From Bolinopsis microptera (Eukaryota; Ctenophora; Tentaculata; Lobata; Bolinopsidae), in assembly GCF_026151205.1 (NCBI RefSeq), contig NC_087083.1:9299460-9363459 (forward strand): DNA of 64,000 nucleotides, in the 5' to 3' direction. Positions 38,562 to 50,200 of the stretch are shown here, in pieces (position 1 is the stretch's first letter; the number at the start of each line of letters is the position of its first letter). Made by a program: the position numbers and the translations under genes. The notes below the pieces were generated by a model. The model had not been told where the DNA came from. It worked only from the letters and a program-made list of their open reading frames with translations, and searched no databases.

Positions 38562-38648
38562 CTAGAAGTCGAACAAAAATTGAGAGCGTTTTTATTAGTG
38601 AACAATGTTCACTAATAAAATTGCTCTCAATTTTTGTTCGACTTCTAG
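38562..38648. repeat. Long near-perfect hairpin, 42-bp arms
   Basis: CTAGAAGTCGAACAAAAATT followed by GAGAGCGTTTTTATTAGTGAA folds back onto TTCACTAATAAAATTGCTCTC and AATTTTTGTTCGACTTCTAG with one mismatch and a 3-base loop. Flanking TAACTTTC (38531) and GAAAGTTA (38649) extend the symmetry. Confidence 0.9.
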
Positions 38649-39211
38649 GAAAGTTAACTGAACATGCGCTCTAAGAATTTGCACGTGTTGGAGCTTTATT
38701 CTAGAAACAAAGAGCTTTTATCAATAAACGCACCGGTGGTTTGAAGAGGCTGATAAGTTGACATGGTGTGGGGAGGCCCTGTGAAGGAAGCTGCGACGGT
38801 AAGACTGCTGTAGGCAGAGAGCCCTGTGGAGTCGGATTGAGGAGAGTTACGAATATTATATACTTATATAAGCAGTGGTCTGAGGTCCAGATATCAGAAG
38901 GTAGCCTTACTTTTATTGGACCGTTATCGTTATGACGTGTCAACTGTCAACCGGCAAGTTCCGATGCAACAACAATCAGCATCGTGATTGAAGGCAGGGT
39001 CATTTTATAATTGCTTGGTTTGTTACCTTACAGTTTTTATTTCCCTAATTTAACGTTATATTATAACGCAGGTCTGGTGGCAGTTAGATTCTTCTGTAAC
39101 GTTCGTCATTTTGTTCAGTTGTTATAATATTCACGACGGAAATTAAGGCTCTAAATTTTACCAAACTATCAACATTTTAAATGATTAATACTTATAATTA
39201 CATATTAAATA

Positions 39212-39433
39212 TGATGTATAAGTTTTTGAATTTTTAACCCTTAAAACCCCTTTTTATTTACCCTTTTTAATTTATATAAAGGTAGAATATACAAATATAC
39301 ACGTAATAGTAAAAGCACTTACTTCCCCCACGACATTAGATTAATTAATGGGTCCGTGTGAATTAGCTCCTTTTCACCAACCTAACTCCTTTATGTGCAT
39401 ATAGTGTAGGAGGTCCGCAATTAAACTTGTTTT
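39212..39433 (+). repeat. Direct repeat, right copy (222 bp)
   Basis: This is the second copy of the 37.5-kb repeat. It differs by a few substitutions and by about 14 extra bases (ATTAGCTCCTTTTC) after GTGTGA. Confidence 0.9.
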
Positions 39434-39476
39434 CTTTTTTTCTGTGTTCAAGGAGCAGGCTTGCCACATAGGTCCG

Positions 39477-39584
39477 GTAGTTCCGAACGTTTAGCCACGG
39501 TGCTAGGTTGTGGTACACACTCAACTAGGTAGTCTGTTGAGTGTGTACCACAACCTAGCACCGTGCCTAAACGTTCGGAACTAC
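39477..39584. repeat. Long near-perfect hairpin, about 48-bp arms
   Basis: GTAGTTCCGAACGTTTAG, then CACGGTGCTAGGTTGTGGTA and CACACTCAAC, fold onto their complement with one mismatch and a loop of about 10 bases. It lies about 330 bases before the transporter's start exon and is followed by CTAGTGTACTAGTGTACTAG. Confidence 0.9.
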
Positions 39585-39918
39585 ACTACTAGTGTACTAG
39601 TGTACTAGTGTACTGGTCCCTCTATTTCTCATCTTATCAGTAAAGCTATTGCCGGTCATCACAGACTTAATCATTTTTCAGACGCGGCATTTATATATAA
39701 TACCCTCATTTGAACGATATGTTGCAGCTTTTTGGATTAGTTAGATGCACAGAGATCATGTAGGCTTTTGGACGTTTATTTTCAACTTTTTTAAATCACT
39801 GTACGTTTTGTCATCGCTGGAATCCTGATGAATTTAATATCGATTTAAATTAGTACTACTAATTGTTCGATGATCTATTGTTTGTAATTAATTTCACTTT
39901 CTCTTGTTAGAACTAAAT

Positions 39919-42900
39919 ATGAAAGGAAAAGAAGACCTTCTGAGAAAGCTGGATGAGTATAGTATTGAGTATCCGATAACAACGGAGTCTGAGGCTACAA
40001 GTTCTACTAAACTCAGGTAAATATCATTATAAACATTTTTATTGTTTTTTAAAATCAGGACATTATTTTTGAAACACCCTGTAGTGAATATTCGTAATTT
40101 GATGATTATTATTTTGTAATGGAAATTAAGCTCTGTTACTCGAAATTCAAATCAGTGACTATAAACATTTAAATAACTAATACTCATAATTAAATATTAA
40201 ATATAGTAATAAATGACTTGCAACTTACAATTAGGTTGTCACTGAAACAAGATGTCAAAATATTGCAAAACATCCTTCCAGATACCCTTCCTCAATTTAA
40301 TTTTATGTCACATTTTTGTGTCGATTTAATTTTAATACTGCTTTGCAGTGCAAAATTTGCAAATAATCTGCATCATTGGATTAATCTATATAAAAGTTTT
40401 AATATAAAATTTTACGGAAAGCGCTGCTTGTAAGTTGTAGAGCTGATCCAGATTAACGTAAGAAAATATGTGTAATTCGTTGTGGCCGAAAGACTCGTGA
40501 AATACGTATTTACGACACTAAGAATATTCCGCGTCCTATGTACAACTTTTTAAAACTTTGAGCGATGAAGCTAAATTAGCCAGGAAATACAGGCCCTCAC
40601 CAAAAGTCTGTCCTAAGAAATTAAATGTTATATAAACATTATTAATGTTGCAGTCTTGGTTAATGTCCTGTTGGAGATTGGATCTTAACTTGTTTAGCCC
40701 TTTGTTAATTGCAGAACCTTTATTTTACACCACGCTTATCGACATTAAAAGCTTATACATATTTATAGTTCTCGCCGTAAGCCGAACGTATAATTCAGGA
40801 GAATAGTTAATGGTTGATTGGTTGAATTACGTTGATCTTCTGAAGTTTGGTGAAAAAAGATCAAAAGTTGTCTACCTTTCAAAATTCAAACCCTTCCAAA
40901 CATTTCATTAGCACAAGGTACTTTAATTAATCATTAAATAAGTTTTATTAAATCAATAAGTTTCATAAGTTTAATAAATAATAATGATTACAGGATGATG
41001 GTGCTGACGATGTGTCTGTCTATCTTCAGCACTAACCTGGTATCGAGCATGTGTGCTCCCTTCTACCCCCGTAGTGCTGCCCATCACGGTACGTATTTTC
41101 AGTTGGGTAGATGGGGATTCTAGTGAAATCAATTGTTAAAAAAAAATAATATATGACATTAATATTTACAACAACGTATATCGACAAGATTTTAATCGTC
41201 GATCAATTGTGTCCGTGGGACTCCTATTTAACTAAGCTTTGATACAAAGCATGCAAACTCAAATTCTGGTGAAATGGATCACGTGGCAGTGATTCTGGGG
41301 TTTGATTTGTCGATAGTGGAGGCTGATTGGTTTACAATTATTGCTGTTACGCGTCGAATAAATTACCTCGGCTCCCCATCCACATCTGTAATTAATATAT
41401 TTATTCATCCATTCTTCAAAATTACAATAATTTTCATAGCACCGAAAACTACAGTTCAAATACTTACCTATTTATCTCAGGACTGGATTCGGACGTTACC
41501 GGTACAATTCTGGGAGTTTACTACGCAACCACTGTTCTTGCTTCTCCTTTCATGGCTATATTCATGACGAAGATTGGACAAGCTAACTTGCTTCAGGTTG
41601 GGATGAATTAAATGATCCTCTTATTTGTTAATATCATGTAGCAACCTCCTATTTCATTGGAAATATCTGCCTTGTTGTGAACATCTTATCCTTTGAATCT
41701 TGGTCCATTGTGAAAATATTTTGCCGACCTGCTCAACTATGATAATGATATCAACTGACTGACTGACTGACCGAGTATCTCCTATTTCAGCTGGGACTAG
41801 TACTAGTGGGGACCTCTTCACTAGTGTTCGGTGGTATAGACAAAATAGACAACAGTCTCACGTTCGGAGTTGTAAGTTATTTTCTTTATTTAAGAAACAT
41901 GGATAAGCTGCAACTAATTCTATCCACTGTACATTAAAATATTGATCATTGTCAGTGTTTCTTTTGGATTTTTCAGTTGAGCAACTTAAATTCCAGTGAA
42001 GTGACAAATTCTCTGCTTATCACTTGATCAGTTATCATCCCCAAAATGTAAAGTTGTTATCACTGTTCACCCCTAATCCCTATCAGATAAGCTTTGTGTT
42101 GCGAGGGCTACAAGGGGTGGGATGTGCAGCAACAGATACAGCGGTCTTCGCTATAGCCTCCTCTCGCTTCACCAAACATCTTGGCAAGGTGAGTCTAACA
42201 CAAAATAATAGCCTCCTCTCGCTTCACCAAACATCTTGGCAAGGTGAGTCTAACACAAACTAATAGCCTCCTCTCGCTTCACCAAACATCTTGGCAAGGT
42301 GAGTCTAACACAAACTAATAGCCTCCTCTCGCTTCACCAAACATCTTGGCAAGGTGAGTCTAACACAAACTATTATTAAATATCGTTGATCCTAATCTAT
42401 CTATTGAATTAAACAACTAATTTCACAGGTTAACAGTTACCTTGAACAGTTGTATGGGTGTCTCCTTCATGCTGGGACCTCCTGTAGGTGGTATTCTTTA
42501 CTCCTGGACCAACTTCTCCCTTCCTTTCCTCCTTTCAGCAGTCCTCTGCTTCATTTCCATAATTATGGTACGTGATGCTATCATTTTTACAATCTTCAAT
42601 TTACCTCTAATATCAAATTGGTATTTATCATTCTTTTTAAAGTTTCAATTTTAAGTCATAATTAATGACTATATAGTCATTAATTTATATTCTATTAATG
42701 TTGATCTAAAACTCTTTGTTGGCGGATAAGCAAGGTTGTATTGTGATCATGTTAGGTTACTGATTTTCTGTACAGCGATCATGTTTGTCTGTTTAATATT
42801 AAGTATTGGCGTTGATTTCCTACCAAATGCATTACTTCTCTTTCTCTAGCTGTGAACTTACCCCCACCCCCTTTATTGTAGGCGTGTTATAATAACACCC

Positions 42901-45900
42901 ATACCCCCAGGTGAACCTGGTATTCAGGAACCTGAGAGAAAGCAGGCTAGCAGCTGACAGTCACGTGGTGTCTACTAAAGTCGTCTTCACCAAGTCCTGG
43001 CATCTCTTTACAAACATACGTTTCTTGGTAAATATCTTGGAATCTGGCGTTGCCAGGCAACTGGTTATCTTGTGACCAGACGTTTCTCCTTTTTTGTCGT
43101 TTATGGGGCTGGTCTTTAGTATTGACTTGTGCGATGACACCCACCTGTTATTTATTCTAGACTTTTCTGAATAAATAAATGTTTTGAGCTTTATATCAAC
43201 TCGATAAATGATTAAATGAGCTGTACGACCAGAAAAGTATGTGATAAATAACATGGGCCTAGTTAGGGAGCTAATTCTGAGGATAAATGTGATATTTTCA
43301 GTGGATATTGGTGACAGCAATGTTTGGTACAGCATGCACTTCATTTCTAGACCCAACTCTCTCCCCATATCTCTCACTACAAGGTATTACATTAACACGT
43401 GATGCTCTTTTTTAGACACTACTCTGTAATGTTATTTATAAGTGTTATTCCGATATTATTGACTAATTCTCCAAGGCAGCATTACTGAGTTCTACTATTT
43501 TAATATTTTCACCTTTTATTGAAAAACGTACGAACTTACAAAGTTTGCGCAACCGCGTATACGGTTACCAGATGCTATCATTTTGAGCTGGAATGAAATA
43601 TCATCTAACACTACAGGATATAACGACACAGCTTATATCGGAGTGTTTTACATGGTGAGGGATTTGGCTTTCACGCTTGGGACTCCTCCGGTGGGATCGC
43701 TTAGTAAGTTTTTGATTAAGTAGTCTGTCTGATAAATTTTAATGAGTAATTCCTTTTCATCATTTATTATCAATCGCATTACGTTACCTTAAGAACACTG
43801 CTGATGTTGTGCAATGCTAAATCCGTAAAATGATTGATTTGGACACGAAGGGAAACACACAAATTTGGCTTGGAAACTTCGTTTAATACATCGCTACAGC
43901 CTACAAAAAAGAAATAAATTAGTCAGATAAAATCAATCATAGTACTCAGTCAAAGAAATTCAAAAATTGATAAAAAGGTCATGATTAGAGAATATCATGA
44001 AAGTCGATCATTGTGCAATGCTAAATCGATACCTTATAAAATGGTGAAACCATTCAGGTATGATTGCCCGATCAGCTGTTCGAATCCCAGAGACCTAACT
44101 TGATTAAAAACACAACATTCATTTCCAAATATAAGGACCCCTTAGCTATAGTTTTAACTTTTAATCTGATTTTCTCACAAAAACCATACAGAAGACTCTA
44201 AATTAATTATAAACCTCTCCCTCCCTCCAGTCGATACGTGGAAGTGGAACCCGAACACTGTACTGCTGAGTGGTGCTATTGTAGCTGGGTTGGGTTATGC
44301 TATTATAGGCATAGCTGGAGCTTACTTTAGCACGTAAGATAACTTACTTACTTACTTGTACTTGAAAAGGTCTCCTCCTAGTCGTTGGAGTGGCCTGCAC
44401 CGCAGTAACTCCTTTTTCCGGTGTATTATACCTCTCCAATGTACCCTGTTTGTTGCTTGTTGTTCTGTGTAAGATATCATGTGATATTACAGTAAGACAA
44501 CACCTGGTATTATTAGTTACGCTTTAGTTAAATCAGGATTTTACTACAGAGTTCAGACAATACTGATGAGCCATGGACCAGATTTGTAATTTTTGAATTA
44601 TCAGTTAATCAATTAAATCAATTACTTATAGAAATTCCTGTTAAAATTAATCCCAACTACTTTGTCAGATGGATAACGGCGAGGATATGCATATCTCTCA
44701 TATTAATTGGAGTTGGACAGGCTCCTGTATTCAGGTTAGCAGTTATACTCGACAGCATTATTTCAGTGAATTAATTAGATTGTGTCTTACGTGTTGTTAC
44801 GCAAAGGAGAAATGTACATTGCATCATATTGTTACTTGTGATATTGTGCAAAAAGTAGGAAGTTAAAGAATTGGCATTATAGTTATATTTGACAACATGG
44901 AAATATTTTGTGAATGTCGGTTCGGTGGTGTAGTGGTTATCACATCTGCTTAACACGCAGAAGGTCCCGGGTTCAAAACCCGGTCGAACCTCGATCTTTT
45001 GTGTCATCTTTCGATTCACAAATTCACTTCGATACGGATTCTATCCGTTTGACCTGCACATACTAACAATCTAACATAGTGATGATAGCTGTAGGTATTC
45101 AGTCTACTTACCATATATTATAACAGCTGGCGAATTGGTTTTAAAACTATAATTAGTTTTCTCAAATGATAACCATTACTATAACAGTCAGTGCGACATT
45201 GCCTGCCATGGTCCGGTAGAGGAGGCCACTGTTAGGATACTAGGTTACTAGGTTAATATTACTAAGTTACCAGTTAGGTTACTAAGTTACCAGTTAGGTT
45301 ACTAAGTTACCAGTTAGGTTACTAAGTTACCAGTTTGGTTACTCAGTTACCAGTTATATCTGTGAAGTTATGATATTAAAATAACTATCAGTGCGACGTT
45401 GCCTGCCATGGTCGAAGAGGCCACTGCTCTTGGGTTAAAGAAGGACGATGAGTCTTGTGGAATCCTAGCTGCGCTTCAGAACTTTGCATTCTACGGAGGA
45501 TTATGGTTAGGAGTTACAAATTGTTTACATTTTAAAATCAGCTCTCAAAGTTTATTTCCGTTTTTCATAGTGTCGAGAGTTTGCAAGTAATTTTTAAAAA
45601 GCAAGCTTGATGATCTTGATCGTGCTGATGTTAAAATATTTAACATTTAATAGGACTCAACCAAATTATACATAATTAGATTAAACTATAAATCAAATTA
45701 AACTATAGATTATGTAAACCATATTCTAAACCCACTTGAAAACTAAATGCTAGTCAATAACTCCTGACTCAGGGCAGGCTCGGTTATAAGCGGAACAGTT
45801 ACCTATTACTACGGGTTCCCGATCTGTACTGGTGTGTTCGGAACAGCTGTGGTGGTGGTAGCTCTTATACACGCCAATATACACGTGTTTTGTCAGAAGA

Positions 45901-45947
45901 GGATAACGTATCAGTCTCTTGAGAGTTTAGACTTGTTAGAGGAGTGA
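39919..45947 (+). CDS. SLC18B1-like: SLC18B1-like major facilitator superfamily transporter, 13 exons
   Basis: Exons: 39919-40016, 40994-41088, 41481-41596, 41791-41871, 42087-42188, 42429-42567, 42911-43027, 43302-43383, 43617-43703, 44231-44333, 44669-44734, 45392-45505 and 45773-45947, about 458 residues. Vertebrate SLC18B1, a polyamine/vesicular-type transporter, is of similar length. Motifs: TM1 block CLSIFSTNLVSSMCAPFYPR; FVLRGLQGVGCAATDTAVFA (TM4); VSFMLGPPVGGILYSWTN, the LGPPxGG signature of the SLC18 branch; FLDPTLSPYLSL; LGTPPVGSL; LIGVGQAPVF; CGILAALQNFAFYGG and the last TM. The C terminus is cytosolic (YQSLESLDLLEE). All junctions keep phase except exon 5 to 6, where frame is lost by the nearest GT-AG pair. 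The ATG lies 8 bases after an acceptor-like CTCTTGTTAG. Introns hold tRNA-Val and a LINE tail. Confidence 0.85.
42153..42372 (+). repeat. 55-bp tandem duplication of exon 5 end plus donor site, 4 copies
   Basis: Units start at 42153, 42208, 42263 and 42318. Each contains the last 36 coding bases of transporter exon 5 (ATAGCCTCCTCTCGC ... CTTGGCAAG) joined to the donor GTGAGTCTAACACAAA. Only the first is needed for the family-like exon. Copies 2-4 differ from copy 1 mainly by ACAAAA to ACAAAC. Confidence 0.95.
44340..44460 (-). mobile_element. LINE 3' tail fragment in transporter intron 10
   Basis: On the minus strand it reads GTGCAGGCCACTCCAACGAC, AGGAGGAGACCTTTTCAAGT and ACAAGTAAGTAAGTAAG. 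This matches the 3' end of the LINE fragment at 25.75 kb (CAGGCCACTCGAATGATTGA, GGAGACCTAATCAAGTAC). Its AAGT tract ends 6 bases after the exon 10 donor, so the insertion nearly touches the splice site. Confidence 0.7.
44919..44991 (+). tRNA. tRNA-Val (anticodon AAC)
   Basis: This is a full cloverleaf: acceptor GGTTCGG pairing with TCGAACC (one G-U), D arm with AGTGGTTA, anticodon stem TCTGC/GCAGA around loop TTAACAC (anticodon AAC), and T arm CCGGG-TTCAAAA-CCCGG. Box A-like TGGTGTAGTGG and box B-like GGTTCAAAACC are present. A TTTT terminator is at 44997. No intron. The gene lies on the sense strand in intron 11 of the transporter, so a Pol III unit sits inside a Pol II transcript. Confidence 0.95.
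45190..45232 (+). pseudogene. Duplicated, broken copy of the 5' end of transporter exon 12
   Basis: TGCGACATTGCCTGCCATGGTC at 45190 matches the start of exon 12 (TGCGACGTTGCCTGCCATGGTC at 45392), including the preceding TATCAG/AGTCAG acceptor context. An insertion (CGGTAGAGG) then introduces an in-frame TAG. If chosen as an exon it would end the protein after about eight codons. Confidence 0.85.
45232..45356 (+). repeat. 20-bp minisatellite (GGTTACTAAGTTACCAGTTA)
   Basis: About six copies of GGTTACTAAGTTACCAGTTA lie between the pseudo-exon and real exon 12 of the transporter. The same unit recurs at 47.8 and 50.5-51.2 kb. Confidence 0.9.
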
Positions 45948-46003
45948 ATAATTAATGTTTTGTTTAGATTCTATGCTTTGTCCATGTAGCCCGAAATATA
46001 TAA

Positions 46004-46531
46004 CCCTGACCCTGACCCTGACCCTGACCCTGACCCTGACCCTGACCCTGACCCTGACCCTGACCCTGACCCTGACCCTGACCCTGACCCTGACCCTGAC
46101 CCTGACCCTGACCCTGACCCTGACCCTGACCCTGACCCTGACCCTGACCCTGACCCTGACCCTGACCCTGACCCTGACCCTGACCCTGACCCTGACCCTG
46201 ACCCTGACCCTGACCCTGACCCTGACCCTGACCCTGACCCTGACCCTGACCCTGACCCTGACCCTGACCCTGACCCTGACCCTGACCCTGACCCTGACCC
46301 TGACCCTGACCCTGACCCTGACCCTGACCCTGACCCTGACCCTGACCCTGACCCTGACCCTGACCCTGACCCTGACCCTGACCCTGACCCTGACCCTGAC
46401 CCTGACCCTGACCTTGACCCTGACCCTGACCCTGACCCTGACCCTGACCCTGACCCTGACCCTGACCCTGACCCTGACCCTAACCCTGACCCTGACCCTG
46501 ACCCAGACCCTGACCCTGACCCTGACCCTGA
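46004..46531. repeat. (CCCTGA)n hexanucleotide tract, 88 units
   Basis: Eighty-eight nearly perfect CCCTGA units (TCAGGG on the minus strand) start 57 bases after the transporter stop codon. Variants are few: one CCTTGA, one CCCTAA near 46479 and one CCCAGA. The TTAGGG-like composition suggests a degenerate interstitial telomere-type repeat. The open frame reading LTLTLT is a by-product. Confidence 0.97.
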
Positions 46532-46549
46532 TTAGACCCTAATACATAT

Positions 46550-47264
46550 TTTGGGTTTATTGGATAGTGCCAATTTGCTGTTTTGTTTGACCTTTGTCAC
46601 TATTTTTGAATTATATCGTTTTCTTTCATATTGACGAGGAAGCTGTTTTTGTTTTAATTTAAATAACTGCAAGAGAGTTTTAAATTTTAATTATTGATTG
46701 TATTCCCTATTTTACCTTGTGATATGTTATATTATTAAATGATAAGATTATGGTTTTGCTTGGTGAAGTTATTAAAATAAAACAAAGTGTAATAAAAAAG
46801 CTATCAAAGATTAAATAAATGATTACCATTTTCTGGACATGGCATCCATTCAAATATTGAAAATATTCCGAATTACAAATATTCCAACTCATTTCCATCA
46901 GCATTATGCATGACGTAATAATTTATAAAGCTGTCATCCGGAAGCCCTGTAATAGCTTAACAGTCTCAGTAGATTTATTCACTTAATTTAATTAATTGGT
47001 TAAAATTAAACAGCAGTTTACACCACCCCTGGAACCGAATAAAACAGTCTTGAAACATCCTCATATCTAGACTATAAGCCTTGTAATGTCCATGATATGT
47101 TGCCATCGGGCGGCAAGTCCCCATTCTCGCAGTCCGATAGTTTCACTGCATCTAAATATGGTTGCTCTAACCAGAGCCCTCTCGCTTGCAGTATACATCA
47201 CGCAGTACGCGTAGACACATGGCTATGTGAATAAATATAGATCAAAACTAATTCCAGATCTCCC
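46550..47264. other. Convergent intergenic region
   Basis: This is the 3' space between the plus-strand transporter and the minus-strand TPR gene. A minus-strand AATAAA (46974-46979) is a plausible polyadenylation signal for the TPR gene. Nothing else was recognised. Confidence 0.5.
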
Positions 47265-50200
47265 TCATCCCCTCTTATCACCAGTAATACTCGTTTTGGT
47301 GATCTGCGTGGTCCTCTGTGGTTTTCTCGTTCTGCTGATAGCAGTGCTGACCTTCAACCCTCCTGCTTTGGACCCAGTTCCCTTCAGTTGCTTGTACCTG
47401 GAGTATCTTTTATTTGTAGTTAATGATAAATTAAATATTGAAGTTGTAGTGGCATGTGTTTTTATTTAGAATTTTTCCAACTGATTTGGGATTTGGTTTG
47501 CATTTATCTCAACTTTATCTGAAGACGTATCATTATGACAACTGATAATAATTAAGACTCACCTAGCCTTGAACTCAGGAGCCTCAGGATGCTCCACAGA
47601 TACAAGGTACTCCACCCACTGTTTACTTTCTGATACCTGGCCTGTGTTCAGCAGATTCTCCAGTAGAGTACAAATGAAACCAACTAGTTTCGCTTTCTCT
47701 TCTGATTTACACAGTGTACTGATACCGTACTTGAACGCTCTGTGGGATGGACGTGTAAATGAGAACAGTCGTTGTGAGTGGGTAAATAAATTACCAATTA
47801 GGTTACTAAGTAACCAGTGAGGTTACTAAGTTGCCGGTATGTTACTAAGTTACCAGTGAGGTTACTAAGTTACCACAAACCCAAGCTATCATTAAAATAT
47901 ATATAAAAAAAGCTTATTTGTTGCTGTCGATTGACTTAGGAAACCATGGAGATACCACTTGCTTTTACTTTCAATTTGTTTGAATATTTTACTGAATTCT
48001 TAAAACTTTAAAACATTTTGATAACTTATCGATTTGCGAAATATTTTCTAAATATTCTATAACTTATTGGAGCAAATGTCCGCTCTTGAAGCATCATGTT
48101 CATAAATAGATTTTGATTATATTTCAACATGGAAATTTGACGTTAAATGTTTAAATAGGGATTGAGGAACAGCAGTAATATTAAATACTTTATTGAGTAA
48201 CCAGAGAATAAAACAAATATTTTAATACCAGGCAAGTTTTGGTTCAGATGTATAAATATATTAATTCAAGATTAGTTCGTTTAAAACGCTTTTAAAAAGT
48301 GGAAGCTCAATTTCAATGGTTTTTAAGAACTTAACCGCACTAGCTTAAGAAATTAAACTATTTCGTGAAAAAATCAATGACATTTCTTGAACGTCACATT
48401 AAATGAGAACTGACAATTCAAAAAAGATTGCACTGAGATTATTCTGGCGGTCGACTTTGACAGCCTTTCGTCCGAATGCCGCCAAAAGGACATGGATTAA
48501 ATGGACACTTTGACTTATCAAGTACAGGGCACATGAACTGATAAGCATCAGAACGCCCTGTCTGACCTCAAGGCAATTCAATACTGCCTTTATGTAAATA
48601 CTTAAAGGCACTCGATCTTAAACCACAAAGTTCATCATTATGGCCTTTATACAAGCCGTGGTGGAACAATCAAAGATAATTTTGGTTTTTGTGGTGGTGG
48701 TTCCCTGTTACTGAACGGCACTCCACGATATCTCCGTCACATCGTCCATGATGTGTTATTAAACACTAAGCCTGCAGTCTCCAGGTAAATACCCGGACTC
48801 TATTCCTGCCAGTACCTCAGTTATATAATACTGGTAGTTTATAGTTACTAATTACTATGCAGTCCTCAGTATTATACTGGTAGTTTATAGTTACTAATTA
48901 CTATGCAGTCCTCAGTATTATACTGGTAGTTTATAGTTACTAATTACTATGCAGTCCTCAGTATTATACTGATAGTTTATAGTTACTAATTACTATGCAG
49001 TCCTCAGTATTATACTGGTAGTTTATAGTTACTAATTACTATGCAGTCCTCAGTATTATACTGATAGTTTATAGTTACTAATTACTATGCAGTCCTCAGT
49101 ATTATACTGATAGTTTATAGTTACTAATTAGTAAACTCACTGCTCCATGAAGGTGTTAGCTTGAGGTACATCCCCGTCAATCAAATGGAAGTAACTGAGA
49201 TTCCTATACGCCCGCGCTTTTACTGAACAGTCTTTAGAATCTTCTGCAGCCTGAACATAAAACTATTATCAAATCTGGAACACTATACTAGGTTTAGCTA
49301 TTTTTCGTTGGTATTAGGAAGTGTTATAGTGGTTTACAAAACATTTCCTTGTGTTCCAAAACTATGTTTTTACAGCGTATTTGCCTGTATTTCAGCTCTG
49401 CAGCCTGATAATTGCTAGCTGTGATGACTGTTTAGTCCTCACAAGCACTGCATATCAGTTCCAGGGTACTTTAGTGCAATGTGTATTAGAAAGTGTCGTG
49501 GGAGTGGTAAGCACTGCTTAAAGTCGGCACTTGAACGACATAAGAAAATGTTTTATGTACGAGGTGTACATTTTATTAGAAGCTCTTACGGGCATTTTCT
49601 GCTCGTTACGTTAGGGACTCCAGATACACCTTTCTAGGCGTATTTTTAACCGTAGAAGTTAATTTTGTTGGCATATCAGCAAAATTTGCATGAAGATAGC
49701 TGAAACACAGCCGCACATGATGGCATTAAAATTAGGCTATTATATAAATGTTTTATGTATGAGGTGTACATTAAGACTCACTTATAAGTCACTATTACTA
49801 TCAAAGTATTAACGCAATACGTACAAAACAATATCTATTAGCTGCACATGGGTTACCATTTAGGTTACTAGGTAACGACATAAGCACGATAAATTGGGGC
49901 GCAGTAAATCGGACCACGGTAAATCGGGCCGCAGTAAATCGGGGTGTGTACCTGTTTGAGGTAAGCAGTAAATAGGGGTGTGTACCTGTTTGAGGTAAGC
50001 AGTAAATGGGGGTGTGTACCTGTTTGACTTTGAGGTAAGCAGTATATCGGGGTGTGTACCTGTTTGAGGTAAGCAGTAAATCGGGGTGTGTACCTGTTTG
50101 AGGTAAGCAGTATATCGGGGTGTGTACCTGCTTGAGGTAAGCAGTAAATCGGGGTGTGTACCTGTTTGGGGTAAGCAGTAAATCGGGGTGTGTACCTGTT

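Noticed and set aside
38701-38943. Minus-strand 80-codon Pro/Leu-rich frame
   Set aside because: No acceptor or donor in phase, no motif and AT-rich flanks.
45955-46542. 195-codon frame encoding a Leu-Thr repeat
   Set aside because: It is the translation of the CCCTGA hexamer tract; no start context or conserved flank supports a protein.
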